Shown here: piece after piece, positions 1 to 5,452 of the stretch | Position numbering within the stretch: the first letter of the stretch is position 1 | Layout of the letters: every line of letters begins with the position of its first letter | NCBI GenBank assembly: GCA_020216965.1 | Contig: JAIWOJ010000159.1 | Location: 1-5,992 of the forward strand | Source of the DNA: Prosthecobacter sp. | Lineage (GTDB): Bacteria; Verrucomicrobiota; Verrucomicrobiia; Verrucomicrobiales; Verrucomicrobiaceae | DNA length: 5,992 nt | Direction of reading: 5' to 3' | The notes under the pieces: model-generated | The model's database searches: none | What the model was told of the DNA's origin: nothing | The model's input: only the letters and a program-made list of their open reading frames with translations | Translations under genes and position numbers: made by a program

Positions 1-1
1 T

Positions 2-1249
2 GTGGCTCCCTCCAACCGCACGACCTTGGCCCTCATTGGTTGCGGCGGGCGCGGCACGGACGTGCTGAAAAACTTCCTTCAGGATGAGCGCGTGCAGGTC
101 ATCGCCGTCTGCGATGTGGAGAAAGAATCCGACCGCTACAACAAGGGCATCATTAAAAAAGCAGGCACGCTAGGGCGTGAGCCCGCGCGGAGGCTCGTGG
201 ACGAGAGCTACGGAACCAAGGGCTGCGGGACCCATGAGGACTTCCGCGAAGTGCTGGCCCGCCCGGATGTGGATGCCGTGCAGATCGCCACCCCGGACCA
301 TTGGCATGCCCTCATGGCTGTGGCAGCAGCGCGCGCGGGCAAGCACATTTACTGTGAAAAGCCCCTCAGCCTAACGATCGCCGAAGGCCGACACATGTCC
401 GATGTGGTGCGCCAGTCCGGTGTCACTTGGCAGACTGGCAGCCAACAGCGCAGTGACATCCACTTTCGCATGGCCTGCGAATATGTGCGCAACGGCCGCA
501 TCGGCACGCTGAAGCAAATCCGCGTCGGCCTGGCGAGCGATAACCGTGACAACAACGGCCATGCCGCCGAAACCGCGCCAGCGCCCGTGCCAGTGGGCTT
601 GAACTACGATCTCTGGCTCGGCCCGGCCCCAGAGGCACCGTTTTGCCCAGCCAGGCTGCATTCCAACTGGCGGTGGATTTATGACTACTCGGGCGGAAAC
701 ATCACAGACTTCGGCGCGCATCATCTCGATATCGTCCAGTGGGCCTTGGGCAGGGATGAGAGCGGCCCGGTGGAGTTTTTTGACCTCAAAGCAGAGTGGC
801 CCGCGCCAGGCGGCCTGTACAATACCTGCCCTAGGTTTTCCTTCGCCTACCGCTATGAAGATGGCACGGAAGTGCGCGTGGCCGACAAGATGGATTTTGG
901 CTCTGGCATCGCCTTTGAGGGTGAGGAAGGTCGTATCCTCTGCACACGCGGGATGCTAAAAATCGAGCCCGATAGCCTGCGCAAACCCCTAGGAGAGCAG
1001 GACGTACGTCTCTACGAGAGCAAGGATCATTTCCGCAACTTCATCGATGCGATCCGCGACGGCGTGAAGCCTGCTGCCCCCATCGAATATGCCCACCGCA
1101 GCATTACCATCGCGCACTTGGCAAACATCGGTCTCCGTCTCAATCGTCAAAGCATCCGCTGGGATCCTATCCATGAGCAGATCATTGGCGATGCCGAAGC
1201 TGCTGCCATGCAGGACCGTCCCATGCGCGCTCCGTGGAAGCTCGCGTAA
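2..1249 (+). CDS. Gfo/Idh/MocA-family NAD(P)-dependent oxidoreductase, 5'-truncated by window edge
   Basis: The visible 415 residues form a two-domain dehydrogenase of the glucose-fructose oxidoreductase / inositol dehydrogenase / MocA superfamily. The N-terminal Rossmann fold shows GCGGRG at residues 13-18 and an acidic residue ending strand 2 (D38) that would contact the cofactor ribose. It also has TPDHWH at 97-102 and the family's catalytic-lysine motif EKP at 119-121. GSQQRS (146-151) and the GGNITDFGAHH segment near 231-241 are typical of the large set of these enzymes in Verrucomicrobia and Planctomycetes. Relatives often carry a Tat signal peptide ending just before the APSNR-like residues seen here. 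The GTG at position 2 is therefore more likely an internal Val codon than the start, and the true start lies upstream of the window. The substrate cannot be read from sequence; sugars, inositols or their derivatives are usual. The gene ends at TAA (1247-1249) and converges on the lipoprotein gene. Family assignment is firm; substrate is unknown. Confidence 0.93.
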   Translation: MAPSNRTTLALIGCGGRGTDVLKNFLQDERVQVIAVCDVEKESDRYNKGIIKKAGTLGREPARRLVDESYGTKGCGTHEDFREVLARPDVDAVQIATPDHWHALMAVAAARAGKHIYCEKPLSLTIAEGRHMSDVVRQSGVTWQTGSQQRSDIHFRMACEYVRNGRIGTLKQIRVGLASDNRDNNGHAAETAPAPVPVGLNYDLWLGPAPEAPFCPARLHSNWRWIYDYSGGNITDFGAHHLDIVQWALGRDESGPVEFFDLKAEWPAPGGLYNTCPRFSFAYRYEDGTEVRVADKMDFGSGIAFEGEEGRILCTRGMLKIEPDSLRKPLGEQDVRLYESKDHFRNFIDAIRDGVKPAAPIEYAHRSITIAHLANIGLRLNRQSIRWDPIHEQIIGDAEAAAMQDRPMRAPWKLA

Positions 1250-1258
1250 ATCCAGCCC

Positions 1259-1291
1259 AAAAAAAGCGGGCGGGAAATGCTTCCCGCCCGC
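1259..1291 (-). terminator. Intrinsic terminator of the tatD-lipoprotein unit, between convergent genes
   Basis: A perfect 11-bp stem (1266-1276 with 1281-1291, gcgggcgggaa / ttcccgcccgc) closes a 4-nt loop (atgc, 1277-1280). Seven A residues at 1259-1265 become a U-run after the hairpin on minus-strand RNA, the classic intrinsic terminator layout. The stem begins about 20 nt beyond the lipoprotein stop codon. In the plus direction no T-run follows, although the same stem lies just past the oxidoreductase stop and may still stall or protect that transcript. Confidence 0.88.
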
Positions 1292-1311
1292 AGGTGGCGA
1301 TGACTTCACCG

Positions 1312-1947
1312 TCACTCCTGCACAGAGTTGCCGATAGGAGAAGAGACCAAGGTCAGCCCAGAAGGCTCTGCCACCGATGTGCTAGAGAAGAAGGATGGCT
1401 CACTAGGCTGGATCGGCGGCTGTGAATACGATTCGTGGCGTTCTCGATGAATGTGATTCTCCGGCAGACGGAGCGGCTGAGCCTCCAGCCTCGGCAGGGA
1501 ACAATCACCCCCAGAACGCAGGCCACGCCCAGAGAAAGGCGAGGGGGGCACCTCATGGAGCATCTGACCGTGCTGAATACGCGGGGTGCTGACCCCAAAA
1601 CCAAATGGACGAGGCCCACAGGCTGGCGGCACCGGCGTAGGACAGATCGGACGCACGACCGGCGGCGTGGCACAGCGAGGCGGCACATAGACAGGGCGAC
1701 CACAACTGCGGGAGCTACCACGAGTGCTGATGTAGGTCAGGCTAACCCCACCCGCAGGACGAAAAAAGGGAGAAAAACCAGTATCATACACCGGTGTATC
1801 ATAGACCATCGGGGGTGGCCCCGCATTATATCCCAACCCACCAAAACCAGGCCCAGCCACCGGCACCCCATAGGGATCGACGACACAGGAAGACAGGGAA
1901 AATCCACCCAAGAGGGCGGCGAGGAGAGCGTGCGAATGAATGTTCAT
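1312..1947 (-). CDS. Proline-rich predicted lipoprotein of unknown function
   Basis: I do not recognise a family. From the ATG at 1947 the product is 211 residues. It opens with a short hydrophobic signal segment and a type II lipobox (L18-S19-S20-C21), so it is probably lipidated at Cys21 and held in a membrane. The mature part has low complexity. It shows Gly/Pro-rich residues near 22-47, a tandem VYDTP/VYDTG pair around 48-56, and a Pro-rich stretch near 84-113 with several cysteines (82, 92, 102, 110, 149 overall). The tail is rich in Ser, Pro and Glu, with no catalytic motif. In-frame starts also exist at 1974 (GTG) and 1971 (ATG). A weak AGAG lies 12-15 nt before them, but they put an aspartate ahead of the signal and extend it awkwardly, so I prefer 1947. 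The signal lacks Lys/Arg, which is unusual. The gene follows tatD by 46 bp on the same strand and ends at the strong terminator near 1259-1291, suggesting co-transcription. Gene reality is fairly likely; role unknown. Confidence 0.68.
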   Translation of the reverse strand: MNIHSHALLAALLGGFSLSSCVVDPYGVPVAGPGFGGLGYNAGPPPMVYDTPVYDTGFSPFFRPAGGVSLTYISTRGSSRSCGRPVYVPPRCATPPVVRPICPTPVPPACGPRPFGFGVSTPRIQHGQMLHEVPPSPFSGRGLRSGGDCSLPRLEAQPLRLPENHIHRERHESYSQPPIQPSEPSFFSSTSVAEPSGLTLVSSPIGNSVQE

Positions 1948-1993
1948 GGCGGGGGCTGTGACGGCATCCATCACAGACTATTCATGCTCTTTT

Positions 1994-2782
1994 TCAAAAA
2001 CCCTGAAAAAATCCCAGCGCCGTGCTGGTGGTAACGCTGGCGACCTCCTCAACCTCCTGACCTCGCAACTTGGCTACCGCGCGGGCTGTATCAGCGACGA
2101 AAGCAGGCTCGCAGCGCCTGCCACGATGCGGCACCGGCGCTAGGTAGGGTGCATCTGTCTCCAGCATATAGGCTCCACCTGGCAAGGTGCGCACGGTTTC
2201 AGCAATCTGACCGGCATTCTTAAATGTCACGATGCCGGTAAAGGACACAAGGTGCCCGGCTTCGATGAGTGGAAGCGCCTGCTCCAGCGTGCCTGTGTAG
2301 CAATGAAAAACTGCCCGAAGCCTGCCGCTGTAGGGCATGACGATAGCGGTCAAATCTTCCCAACTATCTCGATTGTGCAGCACCACATTCAGACCAAGCT
2401 CCACGGCTAGCTCCAACTGAAGGCGCAAACATTCCGCCTGATGAGCACGCCATGCGTTCGTCTCCCAACCTTCAGGCGGAGCATGGTAATAATCCAAGCC
2501 CACCTCGCCAATGGCAGCCACTTTTTTATCGGAGGCTAGCTCACGCAGTTCATCAATCCACCCGCTGCCAGAAACGCTGTCCACATCACAGGGATGGATC
2601 CCCACAGCGACGCGGATGCCTGGATGCTCCTTAGCTAAGGCTAGGCACCTGCGGGCATTCTCAAGGTCGGTGGCAGGCACGACCATGCGCGTCACGCCTG
2701 CATCGAACGCTCGCTGGATCACTGGGGCTAAGTCTGCATCAAACTGGCGGCTGCCGAGGTGTGTATGAGTATCGAAAAACAT
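1994..2782 (-). CDS. tatD: TatD-family metal-dependent hydrolase / DNase
   Basis: The 262-residue product matches the usual length of TatD/YcfH/YjjV proteins, TIM-barrel amidohydrolase-like enzymes with divalent metals; characterised members have 3'-5' exonuclease or DNase activity. Visible metal-site motifs, numbered from the ATG at 2782, are DTHTH at 4-8 (H6 and H8), GEVGLDYY at 92-99 (E93), LHNRD with H136, FHCYTG with H160, and ETDAPYLAP with D210. All expected ligands are present, so it should be active. It probably works in the cytoplasm, since no signal peptide is seen. The start is set at 2782 because AGGAG lies 4 nt upstream and the protein then begins MFFDTHTHLG, as relatives do. 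An in-frame GTG at 2797 would place that Shine-Dalgarno sequence inside the gene. The lipoprotein gene follows in the same direction. Family is certain; which TatD paralogue it is (TatD, YcfH or YjjV type) is not, although the HRGRRCEPA segment favours the YcfH type. Confidence 0.95.
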   Translation of the reverse strand: MFFDTHTHLGSRQFDADLAPVIQRAFDAGVTRMVVPATDLENARRCLALAKEHPGIRVAVGIHPCDVDSVSGSGWIDELRELASDKKVAAIGEVGLDYYHAPPEGWETNAWRAHQAECLRLQLELAVELGLNVVLHNRDSWEDLTAIVMPYSGRLRAVFHCYTGTLEQALPLIEAGHLVSFTGIVTFKNAGQIAETVRTLPGGAYMLETDAPYLAPVPHRGRRCEPAFVADTARAVAKLRGQEVEEVASVTTSTALGFFQGF

Positions 2783-2786
2783 GCTG

Positions 2787-2791
2787 CTCCT
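2787..2791 (-). promoter_or_regulatory. Shine-Dalgarno sequence of tatD
   Basis: AGGAG on the minus strand sits 4 nt before the ATG at 2782. It is the only clear ribosome-binding site in the window and decides the tatD start over the upstream GTG at 2797. Confidence 0.75.
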
Positions 2792-2811
2792 GAGCACACG
2801 CGCTCTGCGAC

Positions 2812-2836
2812 CTCAAGTGGCGACGGATGCCTTGAG
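2812..2836. repeat. Inverted repeat in the tatD leader
   Basis: CTCAAG (2812-2817) and CTTGAG (2831-2836) are exact inverse complements with a 13-nt spacer. An alternative pairing adds GGC/GCC inside (2819-2821 with 2829-2831) and leaves a two-base bulge. It lies about 20 nt upstream of the tatD Shine-Dalgarno sequence, in the 178-bp spacer between the divergent tatD and desaturase genes. It could be an operator or a leader hairpin; a repeat this short could also be chance. I could not place a convincing -35/-10 pair for either gene in this spacer. Confidence 0.3.
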
Positions 2837-2960
2837 AGAAACTAAGAACTGGCGGTGACAATTTTGGCGCAATCTCCTCAGAAGGTGAGAGTTGCTTTTT
2901 TTAGAACAAATGCCAAATCCTAGCGCGTTTTTTACGCTCTAACCCTGATTCAGTCGTCTC

Positions 2961-3803
2961 GTGTCCAGAACTGTCGTTGCCTCATATACTAGTCCCGGAG
3001 CCCTACTCTTTTTTACGATCCACTTAGCCGCCCTGGCCGCTGTGATTTTTGTCCGGCCTGACATGACGAGCCTGATCCTCTGCGTAGCGCTTTTCATCAT
3101 CCGCAAATTTGGAATCACCGGTGGCTACCACCGCTACTTCTCTCATCGCTCCTTCAAAACTTCGCGCTGGTTTCAGTTCGTTCTGGCTTGGCTTGGGGGC
3201 ATGGCTGCCCAGAAAGGTGCCTTGTGGTGGGCCGCACACCATCGCCATCACCACCAGCACTCGGATCAGCCTGAGGATATCCACTCCGTCAAACAGCAGG
3301 GCTTTTACTGGGCTCACCTGGGCTGGATTTTGGCTCCCGACTACAATCAATATGATGCTAAGAGGGTGAAGGATCTGACCAAGTTCCCCGAACTCGTTTT
3401 CATCGACAAATATCACTTCATACCTCCTGCTGTTTTAGCTCTAGCCTGCTGGCTCATTGCTGGGTGGACCGGCCTTCTCTGGGGGTTCTGCGTGAGCACC
3501 GTCATTCTCTATCACACCACTTTTGCCATCAATTCGTTCTGCCACCTTCTTGGCAAGCGCAGGTATGAGACGGGAGAATCTAGCAAAAATTCCTTCATCC
3601 TAGCCATCCTCACCTTGGGAGAAGGTTGGCACAACAATCACCACTACTACCCACACTGCGCGCGCCAGGGGTTCTTTTGGTGGGAAATAGACCCGACCTA
3701 CTATGTGCTACGATTGCTGAAGCTGATTGGCATCGTGCATGAAATCAAAGAACCCACCGCCAAGGTGCTTTCAGGTAAAGAACCGACCGCAGCCCTCGGC
3801 TGA
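2961..3803 (+). CDS. Membrane-bound acyl-CoA-type (delta-9-like) fatty acid desaturase
   Basis: This 280-residue integral membrane di-iron enzyme would use oxygen and an electron donor to place a double bond in fatty acyl chains, affecting membrane fluidity. The three histidine boxes of the stearoyl-CoA desaturase class are intact: HRYFSH at 57-62, HRHHH at 94-98, and EGWHNNHH at 221-228. NSFCH at 191-195 supplies the further conserved Asn/His. Hydrophobic segments lie near 13-31, 35-50, 71-81 and 153-188, giving the expected hairpin-type membrane topology. It lacks a cytochrome b5 domain, so electrons must come from a separate partner. The GTG at 2961 is the only usable start: an in-frame TGA sits at 2946, and the next Met (3063) would remove the first membrane segment. 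No Shine-Dalgarno sequence precedes it. It is divergent from tatD, and no lipid-metabolism genes are nearby. Enzyme class is firm; regiospecificity and substrate are inferred. Confidence 0.94.
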   Translation: MSRTVVASYTSPGALLFFTIHLAALAAVIFVRPDMTSLILCVALFIIRKFGITGGYHRYFSHRSFKTSRWFQFVLAWLGGMAAQKGALWWAAHHRHHHQHSDQPEDIHSVKQQGFYWAHLGWILAPDYNQYDAKRVKDLTKFPELVFIDKYHFIPPAVLALACWLIAGWTGLLWGFCVSTVILYHTTFAINSFCHLLGKRRYETGESSKNSFILAILTLGEGWHNNHHYYPHCARQGFFWWEIDPTYYVLRLLKLIGIVHEIKEPTAKVLSGKEPTAALG

Positions 3804-3851
3804 AACCCTCCTACCTGAGAAGAAGCCAGCCAGGGGCTGATGGGTTTTCTT
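3803..3851 (+). terminator. Weak candidate terminator after the desaturase
   Basis: A short stem CAGCC/GGCTG (3827-3831 with 3835-3839, loop agg) is followed by a T-rich tract with one C (3844-3851). An outer pair AAACCC/GGGTTT (3803-3808 with 3842-3847) could enclose it but would consume part of the T-run. It sits between convergent genes, where a terminator is expected. The stem is short, so the call is tentative. Confidence 0.35.
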
Positions 3852-4240
3852 TAACTACTAAGCTGGCTCCACTGAATCTCGCCCACCAGCTCCCCCCTCC
3901 CATCCAAGCAGACCACAGCTAACCACGGGTCTGCCTCCAGCATCAACGCACGGGAACAAACACGATCTTTTTCTAGCAGCGATAGCTCTGGGACAGCGCC
4001 CGAGGAAAGATGGGAAAGAACGTGCACAAGCATGCTGGTGGCACCTTCAGCATGAGCCTCCACATCTCGGAGGCCATGGCGCTGGGCGCTCGTGGCATGA
4101 CAGCGGTAACCCTGGGCGGTCAGCCATTCTTCGACATAGCGTTCTGCGTGCTCAATGATTTCGTCAGGAGTAAGCATGAGAAGGGCAGGCTTGAGGGTTG
4201 GGTAGAACCCGATCTGCTCCTCGGAGGTCAGCGAAAGCAA
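3851..4240 (-). CDS. Small conserved-looking protein of unknown function, possible degenerate PD-(D/E)XK fold
   Basis: I do not recognise this protein with certainty. It is about 129 residues, soluble, with no signal peptide. Residues 25-43 form a helix (TPDEIIEHAERYVEEWL) followed by QGYRC. Then come LRDVEAHAEG (57-66), a strand MLVHVLS (70-76), a charged helix near 88-102 and two strands, PWLAVVCLD and GEIQWSQL, at the end. This helix, Asp strand, hydrophobic strand, helix order recalls the restriction-endonuclease-like fold. Where an active enzyme would show V-E-V-K there is V-H-V-L, so catalysis would be lost. The start is uncertain. TTG at 4240 gives 129 residues, and the GC-rich third positions between 4240 and 4177 look coding. 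ATG at 4177 gives 108. Neither has a Shine-Dalgarno sequence. An in-frame TGA at 4265-4267 bounds the frame. It lies 232 bp downstream of the voltage-sensor-like gene on the same strand and is convergent with the desaturase. Confidence 0.6.
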   Translation of the reverse strand: MLSLTSEEQIGFYPTLKPALLMLTPDEIIEHAERYVEEWLTAQGYRCHATSAQRHGLRDVEAHAEGATSMLVHVLSHLSSGAVPELSLLEKDRVCSRALMLEADPWLAVVCLDGRGELVGEIQWSQLSS

Positions 4241-4286
4241 CCCCAGATTTTGCAGTTCAGGCGATCACCCCAGGGAAACCAGGAAT

Positions 4287-4314
4287 GGCGAAGCGGAATT
4301 TTGCCTTTTTCGCC
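4287..4314. repeat. Inverted repeat upstream of the small unknown gene
   Basis: GGCGAA (4287-4292) and TTCGCC (4309-4314) are perfect inverse complements around a 16-nt AT-rich spacer. They lie 47 bp before the TTG start, or about 110 bp before the ATG start, of the 3851-4240 gene, within its likely promoter or leader. It may be an operator or a leader hairpin; no function can be read from sequence. Confidence 0.25.
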
Positions 4315-4423
4315 CTATCGTGACAAGCCTTCTGCGGTGGCATTTCTGAAAAAAACTCAAACACAGCACCCTAAATAGTCAAATTTCAGCTTCTGCATTC
4401 CTGCACCATTCAAGATATTTCCA

Positions 4424-4454
4424 GGCCACGGATTAGATGCGCCCGTGATCGGCC
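4424..4454 (-). terminator. Imperfect stem-loop after the voltage-sensor-like gene
   Basis: CACGG/CCGTG (4427-4431 with 4443-4447) forms the inner stem. GGC/GCC (4424-4426 with 4452-4454) can stack outside it with a 4-nt bulge on one side. It starts about 20 nt beyond the stop codon at 4473 in the minus direction. No T-run follows on that strand, so it is not a canonical intrinsic terminator. It could be an RNA-stabilising or weak pause structure. Confidence 0.25.
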
Positions 4455-4472
4455 TTACCTTCCCTTTTCTCC

Positions 4473-5387
4473 TCATGAATGGTCCTGCTTATTCACGATG
4501 GCCCCCTTGTTTTTGAAGGCATTCAGTTTTCTCTGCAAAACCTGAATCTGATCGTTCAACTCCGCAATTTGCCGCTCAAGCCTGTCGCAGTAAGCCACCG
4601 GATTGCGCTGGCGGAGGCGATCCAGAAAATCATAAAGCGTCAGCACCCGCCAGAGCCGCGCGGAGAGTGTGCGCAGTCGATAGGCACGAAGTATCTTGCC
4701 AGCGCGGAGAAAACGGCCAAAACGAACGATCTGCAACGTGCGCAGGAAGGCAGCCAAGGGCAGCAGGATGATGACCAAATGAATCCAATGGCGCTGGCAG
4801 TAAGCCAGCTTTTGAGGCGTAGCCGCAGTCATCCAGATAAACTCAGCCGTAAAGCCGATCCAGATCAGGCTGGTGGCTAAATGCAGGGCCATGGCCAGTC
4901 GGGGCCGACTTTCCAGTGTTTCACCAGCACCGAGCTCCACGCCTAGCACTGGGATAACGAGCAGCGTTAGCAGCAGCATTGGAAAAGCCAGCTTATGCTC
5001 CATCTTTTCAGAAGTCGCCGCGCCTGTGCGCCGCCAACCTACACCGGGGATCCACAACCAGCCATCCGGTGTGCCTGTGGCCGCAACCATGCGCAGAGGA
5101 GGTAGTAGCAGAACGAGGGCTAGCCGACGCAGCCTTGACCGCCAGTTATCGCTTCCTTGAAAGAGGCCAAGCCCAGCCTCTACGGCCACGAAAAGCCAAA
5201 GCATCCCCAAGGCCCCCCGGTGCCAGGGATGCTGGCGCAGAAACTCACGAAAAACATCCCCACTGTCGGAGTGCGGCAGCAGCACGCCCGTGAGGCAAAG
5301 AAAAAGGAGAGAAACCGTTACCATCAGCGAATGACGCCATCTACCGCCTGCGGGGACGGGTGGATGGAAGGCTTCGGCGGGGCTCAT
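4473..5387 (-). CDS. Multi-pass membrane protein with voltage-sensor-like domain and C-terminal coiled coil
   Basis: The 304-residue product has hydrophobic segments near 21-38, 60-77, 89-103, 134-151, 166-187 and 200-218. Residues 134-247 read like a voltage-sensor domain of an ion channel. S1 is near 134-151. S2 carries FTAEF (179-183), matching the FTxEF of Kv channels. S3 is WIHLVIILLP (201-210). S4 has basic residues at every third position: R222, R225, R228, K231, R234, R237. The acidic residue expected in S3 is absent (H203/L204 there). No pore helix or TxGYG-type filter follows S4. Instead residues 266-290 form a coiled coil with L270, I274, L277, I281, L284 and L288 in exact heptad spacing, suggesting dimers or higher oligomers. 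The N-terminal half appears to be a degenerate repeat of the same unit. ATG at 5387 has no Shine-Dalgarno sequence. It is divergent from valS with a 65-bp spacer. I recall similar Planctomycetes/Verrucomicrobia proteins labelled loosely as ion channels; actual transport is not shown by the sequence. Confidence 0.8.
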   Translation of the reverse strand: MSPAEAFHPPVPAGGRWRHSLMVTVSLLFLCLTGVLLPHSDSGDVFREFLRQHPWHRGALGMLWLFVAVEAGLGLFQGSDNWRSRLRRLALVLLLPPLRMVAATGTPDGWLWIPGVGWRRTGAATSEKMEHKLAFPMLLLTLLVIPVLGVELGAGETLESRPRLAMALHLATSLIWIGFTAEFIWMTAATPQKLAYCQRHWIHLVIILLPLAAFLRTLQIVRFGRFLRAGKILRAYRLRTLSARLWRVLTLYDFLDRLRQRNPVAYCDRLERQIAELNDQIQVLQRKLNAFKNKGAIVNKQDHS

Positions 5388-5452
5388 GATCGAACACTAG
5401 CCGCCGATGCGCGTTTGCAAAGCGGCCACTTCCCCCCATCTTCCGCGCCCCC
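5388..5452. promoter_or_regulatory. Compact 65-bp divergent promoter region (valS and voltage-sensor-like gene)
   Basis: Both start codons are only 65 bp apart, so this spacer should hold both promoters unless they reach into the genes. The palindrome TTTGCAAA (5414-5421) contains TTGCAA, which reads as the same -35-like box on both strands. On the minus strand TAGTGT (5394-5399) follows it at 15 nt and ends 6 nt before the ATG at 5387, which would give a leaderless or nearly leaderless mRNA. On the plus strand the -10 candidate (5438-5443, atcttc) is poor. No Shine-Dalgarno sequence precedes either gene; the bases before valS are almost all pyrimidine and GC. Confidence 0.35.

Noticed and set aside
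2..4. GTG at position 2 as the true start of the oxidoreductase
   Set aside because: It falls at the window edge, and relatives usually carry a Tat signal peptide ending at this point. An N-terminal truncation by the window is more likely than a start here.
1435..2034. A 199-codon plus-strand open frame overlapping the lipoprotein gene in antisense
   Set aside because: Its translation is rich in Arg and Thr with no recognisable motif. The opposite strand carries a signal peptide, a lipobox and a terminator placed just after its stop. The plus frame is most likely a shadow, and it also runs into the tatD 3' end.
2096..2125. Cys in the TatD HRGRRCEPA segment where Asn is common, as a possible active-site change
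   Set aside because: The position is not a metal ligand, and Cys at this site is familiar from other YcfH-type sequences. All ligands are intact.
3063..3065. Internal ATG as the desaturase start
   Set aside because: It would delete the first membrane segment, which relatives have. The GTG at 2961 keeps it and is bounded by an upstream in-frame stop.
4010..4378. Plus-strand open frame across the small unknown gene and its upstream spacer
   Set aside because: The translation shows no family features, and it is antisense to a frame with better coding character.
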